Below are positions 1 through 7,661 of a stretch of 13,267 bases of DNA, piece after piece. The notes beneath the pieces were generated by a model that was not told the DNA's origin, did not search any database, and saw nothing but the letters and a program-made list of their open reading frames with translations. The position numbers and the translations under genes are program-made. Within the stretch, counting starts at the first letter, position 1, and each line of letters starts with the position of its first letter. Origin of the DNA: Pseudomonadota bacterium (lineage in GTDB: Bacteria > Pseudomonadota > Alphaproteobacteria > Rhizobiales > Xanthobacteraceae); NCBI GenBank assembly GCA_023442085.1, contig JAEZMT010000465.1, positions 1 through 13,267 on the forward strand, given 5' to 3'.

Positions 1-1268
<1,268 letters not shown>

Positions 1269-1304
1269 ACGGCGCCTGTTCCTCGAACCTGACGGACGGG
1301 CACG

Positions 1305-2180
1305 ATGGCGAGCCTGAAAGACCTACGAAACCGCATCGCCTCGGTGAAGGCGACGCAGAAGATCACCAAGGCGATGCAGATGGTCGCCGCGGCGAAGCTG
1401 CGTCGCGCCCAGATGGCGGCGGAAGCGGCCCGTCCCTATGCCGAGCGCATGGAGACGGTGCTGGGCAATCTCGCCGCCGGCATCATCGGCGGCGGGCAGG
1501 CGCCCGTCCTCATCGCCGGCACCGGCGCCGACCAGAAGCATCTGCTGCTGGTCGCGACGGGCGAGCGCGGCCTGTGCGGTGCGTTCAACACCTCCATCGT
1601 CCGTCTCGCCCGCGAGCGGGCGCAGCAGCTGATCGGCGAAGGCAAGGACGTCAAGTTCTTCTGCGTCGGCCGCAAGGGCTATGACCAGCTGCGCCGGATT
1701 TATCCCGACCGGATCATCGAGCTGGTGGACCTGCGCTCGGTGCGCACTCTGAGCTTCAAGGACGCCGACGCCATTGCGTCGAAGATCCTTGCCCTGCTCG
1801 ACCAGGGCGCGTTCGACGTGTGCACGCTCTTCTACGCCCAGTTCAAGAGCGTCATCTCGCAGGTCCCGACCGCGCAGCAGATCATCCCCGCCACCTTCGA
1901 GGCGCGGGACGCGGATGCGGCGGGTCCGGTCTATGAATACGAGCCGGCCGAGGAGGATATCCTCGCCGACCTCCTGCCCCGCAACATCGCGGTGCAGATC
2001 TTCCGCGCCCTCCTGGAGAACCAGGCGTCGTTCTACGGCTCGCAGATGAGCGCCATGGACAACGCGACGCGGAACGCGGGCGACATGATCAAGAAGCAGA
2101 CGCTGATCTACAACCGGACGCGTCAGGCCATGATCACGAAGGAACTCATCGAAATCATCTCCGGCGCCGAAGCGCTCTGA
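1305..2180 (+). CDS. atpG: F1-ATP synthase subunit gamma (rotor shaft)
   Basis: Gamma is the central rotating coiled coil of F1 that couples proton flow through Fo to conformational change in the beta subunits. The 291-residue product has the usual length. Its N-terminus, MASLKDLRNRIASVKATQKITKAMQMVAAAKLRRAQ, is the first strand of the coiled coil and a family hallmark. The C-terminal helix (MDNATRNAGDMIKKQTLIYNRTRQAMITKELIEIISGAEAL) is the second strand and contains the conserved ITKEL.EI..GA.A end. The Rossmann-like middle includes LLLVATGERGLCGAFNTSIVR. The ATG at 1305 gives the family N-terminus; the ribosome binding site is a weak G-rich stretch just upstream. It lies 36 bp after atpA and 33 bp before atpD, so it is surely cotranscribed with them. 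The long open frame on the opposite strand here is a GC-bias shadow. Confidence 0.98.
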   Translation: MASLKDLRNRIASVKATQKITKAMQMVAAAKLRRAQMAAEAARPYAERMETVLGNLAAGIIGGGQAPVLIAGTGADQKHLLLVATGERGLCGAFNTSIVRLARERAQQLIGEGKDVKFFCVGRKGYDQLRRIYPDRIIELVDLRSVRTLSFKDADAIASKILALLDQGAFDVCTLFYAQFKSVISQVPTAQQIIPATFEARDADAAGPVYEYEPAEEDILADLLPRNIAVQIFRALLENQASFYGSQMSAMDNATRNAGDMIKKQTLIYNRTRQAMITKELIEIISGAEAL

Positions 2181-2213
2181 CCGCGGCCTGGACGAGGACA
2201 AAGGACGACGAAC

Positions 2214-3650
2214 ATGGCGAACCCCACCGGACGCATCACCCAGGTCATCGGCGCCGTTGTCGACGTGCAGTTCGACAGCCACCTGCCGGAAATCCTCAAC
2301 GCGCTCGAGACCACCAACCACGGCAATCGCCTGGTGCTCGAGGTGGCCCAGCATCTCGGTGAGAACACCGTCCGCGCCATCGCGATGGACGCCACCGAGG
2401 GCCTCGTGCGCGGCCAGCCCGTGACCGACACCGGCGCCCCGATCCTGGTGCCCGTGGGTGACGCCACCCTCGGCCGCATCATGAACGTGATCGGCGAGGC
2501 GGTGGACGAACTCGGCCCTGTGGTCGGCGAGACCAAGCGCGCCATCCACCAGCCGGCTCCGTCTTACGCGGACCAGTCCACCGAGGCGGAAATCCTCGTC
2601 ACCGGCATCAAGGTGGTGGACCTGCTCGCGCCCTACTCCAAGGGCGGCAAGATCGGCCTGTTCGGCGGCGCCGGCGTGGGCAAGACCGTGCTCATCATGG
2701 AGCTCATCAACAACATCGCGAAGGCGCACGGCGGCTATTCCGTGTTCGCCGGCGTGGGCGAGCGCACCCGTGAGGGCAACGACCTCTATCACGAGATGAT
2801 CGAGTCCAAGGTGAACGTGGACCCCCACGAGCACAATGGCTCTGCCGCCGGCTCCAAGTGCGCCCTCGTGTACGGCCAGATGAACGAGCCTCCGGGCGCA
2901 CGCGCCCGCGTCGCGCTCACCGGCCTCACGGTCGCCGAGCACTTCCGCGACCAGGGCCAGGACGTGCTGTTCTTCGTGGACAACATCTTCCGCTTCACCC
3001 AGGCCGGCTCGGAAGTGTCGGCTCTGCTCGGCCGCATTCCCTCGGCGGTGGGCTACCAGCCGACGCTGGCCACCGACATGGGCGCCCTGCAGGAGCGCAT
3101 CACCACCACCACCAAGGGCTCGATCACCTCGGTGCAGGCCATCTACGTGCCGGCCGACGACCTGACCGACCCGGCGCCTGCCGCCTCCTTCGCCCATCTC
3201 GACGCGACCACCGTGCTCTCGCGCTCCATCGCCGAGAAGGGCATCTATCCGGCGGTGGACCCGCTGGACTCCACCTCGCGCATCCTCTCCCCGCTGGTCA
3301 TCGGCGAGGAGCACTACAACGTGGCGCGCCAGGTGCAGCAGACCCTCCAGCGCTACAAGGCGCTGCAGGACATCATCGCGATCCTGGGCATGGATGAGCT
3401 CTCCGAAGAGGACAAGCTCACCGTGGCCCGCGCCCGCAAGATCGAGCGCTTCCTCTCGCAGCCCTTCCACGTCGCGGAAGTGTTCACCGGCTCCCCGGGC
3501 AAGCTCGTGGACCTGAAGGACACCATCTCCGGCTTCAAGGGCCTGGTGGAAGGCAAGTACGACTACCTGCCCGAGCAGGCCTTCTACATGGTCGGCTCCA
3601 TCGATGAAGCCATCGAGAAGGGCAAGAAGCTGGCCGCCGAGGCGGCCTGA
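2214..3650 (+). CDS. atpD: F1-ATP synthase subunit beta (catalytic)
   Basis: Beta carries the three catalytic sites of F1. The 478-residue product matches the family's length. The order is an N-terminal barrel (GRITQVIGAVVDVQF), a P-loop GGAGVGKT at residues 151-158 (2664-2687; Lys157 contacts phosphate), the catalytic stretch GVGERTREGNDLYHEM with its conserved Glu, the Walker B region VLFFVDNIFRFTQAGSEVS, and the DELSEED-type lever that pushes gamma (from Asp394). The start ATG at 2214 is preceded by AAGGA about 8 bases upstream, better than the sites of its neighbours and consistent with the high beta stoichiometry. It is followed after 27 bp by a small membrane protein gene rather than directly by atpC. 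The identity is certain. Confidence 0.99.
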   Translation: MANPTGRITQVIGAVVDVQFDSHLPEILNALETTNHGNRLVLEVAQHLGENTVRAIAMDATEGLVRGQPVTDTGAPILVPVGDATLGRIMNVIGEAVDELGPVVGETKRAIHQPAPSYADQSTEAEILVTGIKVVDLLAPYSKGGKIGLFGGAGVGKTVLIMELINNIAKAHGGYSVFAGVGERTREGNDLYHEMIESKVNVDPHEHNGSAAGSKCALVYGQMNEPPGARARVALTGLTVAEHFRDQGQDVLFFVDNIFRFTQAGSEVSALLGRIPSAVGYQPTLATDMGALQERITTTTKGSITSVQAIYVPADDLTDPAPAASFAHLDATTVLSRSIAEKGIYPAVDPLDSTSRILSPLVIGEEHYNVARQVQQTLQRYKALQDIIAILGMDELSEEDKLTVARARKIERFLSQPFHVAEVFTGSPGKLVDLKDTISGFKGLVEGKYDYLPEQAFYMVGSIDEAIEKGKKLAAEAA

Positions 3651-3677
3651 TCCCAACCCCGCGGCGGAGCGATCGCG

Positions 3678-3911
3678 ATGAACATCAAGATCGTCTGCCT
3701 CGTGCTCGGGCTGCTGGCCGGTGGCATCACCGGCTGGCTCACCCGGCCCCAGGTGGCGGAACTGCGCCTCCCGGGCATCGACATCCGCGTACAGGGGGAG
3801 GGGCCGCGCGGCGGCCTCACTTCCGAGCAGACCCGCCACATCCTGCTTGCAGCCGTGGTGGGCGCGATCATCGGCCTGGGCGTCGGCTTCGTCGCCGACC
3901 GCCGCCGCTGA
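3678..3911 (+). CDS. Small two-helix membrane protein of unknown function in the atp operon
   Basis: I do not recognise this 77-residue protein. It has a hydrophobic N-terminal segment (about residues 3-21, IKIVCLVLGLLAGGITGWL), a polar loop of about 34 residues (RPQVAELRLPGIDIRV...TSEQTRH), and a second Gly-rich hydrophobic segment (about 55-73, ILLAAVVGAIIGLGVGFVA) ending in DRRR. The two segments predict a hairpin with both ends on the same side; the basic C-terminus suggests the cytoplasm. GGAG at 3666-3669 is 8 bases before the ATG and the gene starts 27 bp after atpD, so translation as part of the operon is likely. It is not the AtpI or AtpZ assembly factor, which usually sit with the Fo genes. 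Whether it has any role in ATP synthase is inferred from position only; the N-terminal segment could alternatively be an uncleaved signal anchor. Confidence 0.8.
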   Translation: MNIKIVCLVLGLLAGGITGWLTRPQVAELRLPGIDIRVQGEGPRGGLTSEQTRHILLAAVVGAIIGLGVGFVADRRR

Positions 3912-3929
3912 CCGGACACGAGATTTCAC

Positions 3930-3945
3930 GGAGCCGTCCGGCTCC
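3930..3945 (+). other. Short GC-rich hairpin between the small membrane gene and atpC
   Basis: A perfect 6-bp inverted repeat, GGAGCC-GTCC-GGCTCC, lies 19 bases after the stop codon of the small membrane gene. No run of T follows it, so it is not a standard intrinsic terminator. It lies in a 132-bp gap that is long for this operon. It may act as an mRNA stability or processing element separating atpC from the rest. That role is inference. Confidence 0.3.
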
Positions 3946-4043
3946 CACCCATGGCGGAGCCGTTCCGTCGGCCTGATTCCTCCCGAGGGCGGCCGGCAGG
4001 CTCCCGCGGGATCCCCGGCGGGGACGACCCGGAGATTGAACAG

Positions 4044-4466
4044 ATGGCGACCTTACCTTTTGAGCTGGTCTCCCCCGAGCGCCTCGTCTTTTCCGGCGCC
4101 GTGACCGAGGTGATCGTGCCGGGCGCGGAAGGCGAGTTCGGCGTGCTGGCCGGCCATGCGCCCTTCATCGGCATGCTCAAGCCCGGCATCCTCACCATCA
4201 AGGCTGACGGCGGCGCCCGCCGCTATTTCGTCCGCGGCGGCTTCGCCGAGGTGAACCCGGCCGGCCTCACAATCCTCGCCGAAGAGGCGAAGCCGGTGGA
4301 GGAGCTTGATCTCGGCGCCCTCGCCCAGCAGATCCAGGATGCCCGCGAGGACGTGAACGACGCCACCGGCGACGACGCCAAGCAGCGCGCGGCCCGCCAT
4401 CTCGCCGACCTCCAGCAGGTCTACGAGGCGCTGGAGCGCGACCGCACCGGCGGCACCGCGCACTGA
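4044..4466 (+). CDS. atpC: F1-ATP synthase subunit epsilon
   Basis: Epsilon is part of the F1 central stalk; it contacts gamma and the c-ring and inhibits ATP hydrolysis. The 140-residue product has the typical N-terminal beta sandwich (PFELVSPERLVFSGAVTEVIVPGAEGEFGVLAGHAPFIGMLKPGILTI, with the family's GEFGVL.GHAP motif) and a C-terminal helical hairpin (about residues 85-135, AQQIQDAREDVNDATGDDAKQRAARHLADLQQVYEAL). I chose ATG 4044 because family similarity begins there and GGAG lies 9 bases upstream. An in-frame ATG at 3951 would add 31 Arg/Pro-rich residues with no family counterpart. It is the last gene of the operon and ends 24 bases before a strong terminator. Confidence 0.97.
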   Translation: MATLPFELVSPERLVFSGAVTEVIVPGAEGEFGVLAGHAPFIGMLKPGILTIKADGGARRYFVRGGFAEVNPAGLTILAEEAKPVEELDLGALAQQIQDAREDVNDATGDDAKQRAARHLADLQQVYEALERDRTGGTAH

Positions 4467-4490
4467 CGCGTTCGGCGAGAGAATTGAAGG

Positions 4491-4524
4491 AAGGCCCGGG
4501 CCGCAAGCCCGGGCCTTTTCTTTT
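4491..4524 (+). terminator. Rho-independent terminator of the atp operon
   Basis: The stem is perfect over 10 bp: AAGGCCCGGG (4491-4500) pairs with CCCGGGCCTT (4508-4517) around a 7-base loop. The right arm runs directly into a T-rich tail, TTTTCTTTT. It lies 24 bases after the atpC stop and separates the ATP synthase operon from the deaminase gene. Confidence 0.93.
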
Positions 4525-4595
4525 GGCGCGACGGTGGCGCGGGCGTGTTGTCCCGACCGATGCTGCGTGGTCATCTACGCGCTCCGGGGGATGCC

Positions 4596-5213
4596 ATGAC
4601 CGCTGATCCGACTACAATGAGGCGGCCTGACTCGTCCGCAGGTGCCCCGAGCCGACGGACCGTTGTGGCGGGACTTGCCGCTGGGGCCGGCAGTATCCTG
4701 ACGCTCTTCCCCTCCCCAACCCGCGCCGACGCGGTGGCCGGGCCGGCCCGCCCCGGGGACGAGGAATTGATGCGCGAAGCCATCGCCCTTGCGGCCCAGT
4801 CGGACTTTCCTTTCGGAGCGGTGATCGCGCGGGGCGGGACGATTCTGTCCCGTGGCCCCAATCTCGGCCGGCAGTTGAACGATCCCACCGCTCATGCCGA
4901 GATGGTCGCCATCCGCCGTTTCCTCGCCGCGCGGCCCGCCGACGAACTGAAGGGCGCGACGATCTACGCCACGGCCGAGCCGTGCCCCATGTGCATGGGC
5001 GCGATCCTGTGGTGCGGCCTGTCCCGGGTGGTATTCGGCGCATCGCTGGAGGAGGTCGCGGCGAAGTATGGCCGCCAATCGCAGATCGGGCTCCCGGCCC
5101 TCGACGTTGCGCGAACGATGGCCGAGGCGGCGCCCTTTCTGAAGGTGGAGATCACCGGGGGCGTGCTGGCGCCCGACGTGCTGGCGCTTTTTCAAAATAT
5201 AGTAAAACGATAG
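4596..5213 (+). CDS. Nucleoside/guanine-type deaminase of the CDA fold with an apparent Tat signal
   Basis: The product (205 residues) is a zinc-dependent amino-hydrolase of the cytidine/deoxycytidylate deaminase superfamily. The signature is complete: HAE at residues 100-102, with His100 as a zinc ligand and Glu102 as proton shuttle, and PCPMC with Cys130 and Cys133 as the other ligands. The surrounding NDPTAHAE and the following MGAILWCGLSRVVFGAS resemble guanine deaminase and TadA-like proteins, so purine deamination is likelier than cytidine deamination; the exact substrate cannot be read. Before the domain is a region with SRRTVVAG (Arg20-Arg21), a hydrophobic Ala/Gly stretch and a possible cleavage site near RADA (about residue 44-46), which looks like a Tat signal. 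ATG 4596 has GGGGG upstream; ATG 4617 (residue 8) also keeps the signal, whereas the earlier in-frame start at 4545 lacks a good binding site. It is a single gene after the atp terminator. Confidence 0.88.
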   Translation: MTADPTTMRRPDSSAGAPSRRTVVAGLAAGAGSILTLFPSPTRADAVAGPARPGDEELMREAIALAAQSDFPFGAVIARGGTILSRGPNLGRQLNDPTAHAEMVAIRRFLAARPADELKGATIYATAEPCPMCMGAILWCGLSRVVFGASLEEVAAKYGRQSQIGLPALDVARTMAEAAPFLKVEITGGVLAPDVLALFQNIVKR

Positions 5214-5240
5214 ACGATATCTAAACGTAGCTGGTATGCT
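5211..5240 (+). promoter_or_regulatory. Possible sigma-70-type promoter of the Crp/Fnr gene
   Basis: TAGACG (5211-5216) and TATGCT (5235-5240), separated by 18 bases, each match four of six consensus positions. They lie in a short AT-rich stretch between the deaminase stop and the regulator start at 5281. The match is only fair. The AT-richness against a very GC-rich background supports a promoter here, but the exact boxes are uncertain. Confidence 0.3.
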
Positions 5241-5280
5241 TCTTGCCGCTTGGAAGCCGTCCAAACGGGAGAGACCTCGC

Positions 5281-6057
5281 ATGCAGCCCGCCCCCCTGCA
5301 CGCCCAATCCGTGCCCCCCGCGTCCCCGCTTCTTGCTGGGTCCAACCCCGCGCAGGCGCTGCTGCTCACCGAGAACGCCGCGCTCACAAACGGCCCGCCG
5401 CTGCTGTTTCAGCGCCTCACCGCCAAGGAGCGCGAAGAGGTGCTGCGGGAAGGCCAGAAGCGCGTCGTCTATCGCGGCAAGATGCTGTTCTCCCAGGGCA
5501 CGCCGCACGATGGCATCTTCCTGATCGAGAGCGGCCGCATCCGCGTGTTCTATATCGCGCCCTCGGGACGCGAGATCACGCTGGCGTACTGGAGCGCGGG
5601 CAATTTCGTGGGCGGCCCGGAGCTGTTCGGGCAGGGCCAGCACGTCTGGTCCGGCGTCGCGGCGACCAACAGCGTGGTGGTCCATCTCTCGGGCAAAACC
5701 CTGCGCCGGCTGATCGCTCAGGTGCCGGCCTTCGCCATCGGCCTGATCGAAGGGCTCACCTTCAAGGGCAAATGCTATTCGGCTCTTGCCCAGATGCTGG
5801 GCACACGGTCCGTCACGGAGCGGCTCGCCCATCTCCTGATCCACCTCGCCGACACCTATGGCGTGAAGGAAGAGGGCGCGATCGCCATCGGCTCGGCCTT
5901 CACTCACGCGGACCTCGCCCACATGGTGGGGGCCACCCGCCAATGGGTCACCATCAGCCTCAAGCGGTTGCAGGAGCAGGGGGTTCTCCGGGCGGAGAAG
6001 GCGAAGATCGTGGTCTACGAGCTCGAAGCCCTCCACGTGATGCGGGGCGATCGGTGA
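5281..6057 (+). CDS. Crp/Fnr-family transcriptional regulator
   Basis: The product (258 residues) has an N-terminal tail of about 40 residues, then a cyclic-nucleotide-binding-type beta barrel (about 41-150, including GKMLFSQGTPHDGIFLIESGRIRVFYIAPSGREITLAYWSAGNFVG), a dimerisation helix, and a C-terminal winged helix-turn-helix (about 207-236, FTHADLAHMVGATRQWVTISLKRLQEQGVL). There is no cysteine cluster like that of Fnr; the single Cys is in FKGKCYS, so an oxygen-sensing iron-sulfur cluster is unlikely. The canonical cAMP-contacting motif of Crp is not evident, so the ligand is unknown. I chose ATG 5281, preceded by GGGAGAG seven bases upstream; an in-frame ATG at 5236 would add 15 residues and has no clear site. 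It lies 168 bp upstream of the ABC importer genes on the same strand, so it probably regulates them, by inference from position. Confidence 0.92.
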   Translation: MQPAPLHAQSVPPASPLLAGSNPAQALLLTENAALTNGPPLLFQRLTAKEREEVLREGQKRVVYRGKMLFSQGTPHDGIFLIESGRIRVFYIAPSGREITLAYWSAGNFVGGPELFGQGQHVWSGVAATNSVVVHLSGKTLRRLIAQVPAFAIGLIEGLTFKGKCYSALAQMLGTRSVTERLAHLLIHLADTYGVKEEGAIAIGSAFTHADLAHMVGATRQWVTISLKRLQEQGVLRAEKAKIVVYELEALHVMRGDR

Positions 6058-6062
6058 GCCCG

Positions 6063-6182
6063 ATGGCGCGTTGCGCCGCAGCAATGCGCTCATTGATGAA
6101 AAAGAAGGCGGGTCCGCAAAGGAGGCAACTAATCGACACCTCGGCCGCATCTTCCTTTGAACGGATCGAACCTGACGCCTGA
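6063..6182 (+). CDS. Possible 39-residue leader peptide between the regulator and the ABC importer
   Basis: An ATG five bases after the regulator stop, with GGTGAG just upstream, opens a 39-codon frame encoding a basic N-terminal half (MARCAAAMRSLMKKKAGPQRRQ) and a more polar tail. It resembles no family I know. It could be a translated leader or simply chance in a GC-rich region; the same DNA also holds an inverted repeat and a stray Shine-Dalgarno-like sequence. I give it low weight. Confidence 0.18.
   Translation: MARCAAAMRSLMKKKAGPQRRQLIDTSAASSFERIEPDA
6066..6089. promoter_or_regulatory. 9-6-9 inverted repeat upstream of the ABC importer (candidate operator)
   Basis: GCGCGTTGC (6066-6074) and GCAATGCGC (6081-6089) are inverted copies with one mismatch, which would be a G-U pair in RNA. 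The spacer is six bases. The total size fits a dimeric regulator such as the Crp/Fnr protein encoded just upstream, though it is not the TTGAT-N4-ATCAA Fnr box. No T-run follows, so it is not a good terminator. The assignment is inference. Confidence 0.35.
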
Positions 6183-6225
6183 AGATCACCGTCGAGAGCC
6201 GTCTTAGCCCCGAGAGGTGGATCAG

Positions 6226-7656
6226 ATGAACCCGTTTCGCCCGCGCATTCTTCGCAGCATTGCCGTCGCCCTCGCCGCCTCCTGCGCCGTTCTTCCGGCC
6301 GCGGCGGAGACCATCACCTTCGGCATCGGCACGCAGGATACGACCACAAACACGGTGACCACCGGTGTCGTCATCAAGGAGCTGAAGCTCCTCGACAAAT
6401 ATCTGCCGAAGGACGGCAAGTATGCCGGCGCCACCTACAACATCGAGTGGCAGAACTTCACCTCCGGGCCGCCCGTCACCAACGGCATGATGGCCGACAA
6501 GCTCCAGTTCGGCGGCATGGGTGATTATCCGCTGGTGGTGAACGGCTACACCTTCCAGTCGAACCCCCAGTCCAAGTCCCAGCTCATCGCCGTCGCCGCC
6601 TACAACATCTACGGCTCCGGCAATGGCGTGGTGGTGCACAAGGACTCGCCCTATTTCGAACTGAGCGATCTGAAGGGCAAGGTCCTCAGCGTGCCGTTCG
6701 GCTCCGCCGCCCACGGCATGATCCTCAAGGCCATGCAGGACAAGAACTGGCCGGCCGATTACTTCAAGCTGGTCAGCCAGTCGCCGGAGGTGGGCTCCAC
6801 CAACCTTCAGGAAAAGAAGATCGACGCCCACGCCGATTTCGTCCCCTTCGCCGAGCTGCTGCCCTTCCGCGGCTTCGCCCGCAAGATTTTCGATGGCGTC
6901 GAGACGAATGCCCCCACCTGGCACGGCGTTGTGGTGCGCACGGACTTTGCCGAGAAGTATCCGGAAGTCGTGGTCGCCTATATCAAGGCGGTCATCGAGG
7001 CCAATGACTGGGTCCGCAAGAACCCGAAGGAAGCCGCCGAGAAGATCGCCAAGTGGACCGGTATCGACAAGGAAGTGGTCTATATCTTCCTCGGCCCGGG
7101 CGGCATCATGACCATGGACCCCACCATCAAGCCCCAGCTGGTCGAGGACGCCGCGCAAGACGCGGGCGTGCTGCAGAAGCTCGGCCGCATGAAGGAGTTC
7201 GACGTCAAGGCCTGGGTCAACGACAGCTACGCCCGCCAGGCCTACAAGGAGTTGGGGCTCGATTACGAGGCGCAACTGAAGAGCCTCGCCAATTATGAGA
7301 TTTCCGGCGACGACAGCTTCTGCAAGACCAAGATTGCCGAGCCGCGCAAGGCGGGTGAGATCTGGGTGGAAGGGGAGGGGATCAAGCCCTATTCCAGCGC
7401 CGCCTGCACGCTGGGCGCCCTCGCGGAACTGAATGCCGCCGGCAAGAAGGTCAACATGACCTATCTGTTCGACACCGCCCGCGGCATCAAGCTGTTCGCC
7501 ACCGACGCCTTCTATGCGGTCTCCACCAAGGACGGGAAGACCGAGATCCAGCCCTTCATGCTGAAGGCCGATGCCGAGGCGGCCGCGGCCAAGGGCGGCG
7601 GCAAGGTGCTGCCCTTCCCTGATGCGCTGAAAGCCGCGTCCGCGGCGCGCGGGTGA
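6226..7656 (+). CDS. NitT/TauT-type ABC transporter substrate-binding protein with a C-terminal NosL-like domain
   Basis: This periplasmic binding protein (476 residues) should capture a small substrate and deliver it to the permease and ATPase encoded next. Residues 1-27 form a signal peptide with a basic start, hydrophobic core and AAA|E cleavage site. The next ~330 residues match the NrtA/SsuA/TauA fold in style (TITFGIGTQD..., DKLQFGGMGDYPLVVNGYTF, SDLKGKVLSVPFGSAAHGMILKAM, VVAYIKAVIEANDWVRKNPKEAAEKIAKWTGI). Such proteins are usually about 320-350 residues. The extra tail (about 366-470) reads like NosL: a Cys at 366, a second Cys at 394, then LFATDAFYAVS and PFMLKADAEAAAAKGGGKVLPF. The substrate cannot be deduced; nitrate, sulfonate and other anions are all possible. 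ATG 6226 follows GAGAGGTGG; GTG 6217 is a weaker option. The stop overlaps or nearly touches the permease start. Confidence 0.9.
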   Translation: MNPFRPRILRSIAVALAASCAVLPAAAETITFGIGTQDTTTNTVTTGVVIKELKLLDKYLPKDGKYAGATYNIEWQNFTSGPPVTNGMMADKLQFGGMGDYPLVVNGYTFQSNPQSKSQLIAVAAYNIYGSGNGVVVHKDSPYFELSDLKGKVLSVPFGSAAHGMILKAMQDKNWPADYFKLVSQSPEVGSTNLQEKKIDAHADFVPFAELLPFRGFARKIFDGVETNAPTWHGVVVRTDFAEKYPEVVVAYIKAVIEANDWVRKNPKEAAEKIAKWTGIDKEVVYIFLGPGGIMTMDPTIKPQLVEDAAQDAGVLQKLGRMKEFDVKAWVNDSYARQAYKELGLDYEAQLKSLANYEISGDDSFCKTKIAEPRKAGEIWVEGEGIKPYSSAACTLGALAELNAAGKKVNMTYLFDTARGIKLFATDAFYAVSTKDGKTEIQPFMLKADAEAAAAKGGGKVLPFPDALKAASAARG

Positions 7657-7661
7657 GCGTC

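Noticed and set aside
1323..3929. 868-codon open frame on the minus strand opposite atpG and atpD
   Set aside because: It is antisense to two certain genes, is His/Arg/Gly/Glu-rich with low complexity, and matches no family. This is the usual result of GC-rich third codon positions.
3951..4043. Upstream start for atpC adding 31 residues
   Set aside because: The extension is Arg/Pro/Gly-rich and absent from the family. ATG 4044 has a good Shine-Dalgarno and begins where epsilon similarity starts.
4548..4576. TTGTCC-N17-TCATCT as the deaminase promoter
   Set aside because: The -10 match is poor and the surroundings are very GC-rich; the promoter must lie near here after the terminator, but I cannot place it.
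6065..6075. TGGCGCGTTGC as a sigma-54 promoter
   Set aside because: The GG and GC dinucleotides are too close together for a -24/-12 promoter; the sequence is better explained as part of an inverted repeat.
6274..6285. Lipobox in the signal peptide of the binding protein (AASC)
   Set aside because: The residue three before Cys20 is Ala rather than Leu or another bulky aliphatic, and a clean signal peptidase I site (AAA|E) follows at residue 27. A soluble periplasmic protein is more likely.
5221..7275. 684-codon open frame on the minus strand opposite the regulator and binding protein
   Set aside because: It covers two well-supported genes and their gap, and its translation looks like random GC-rich sequence.
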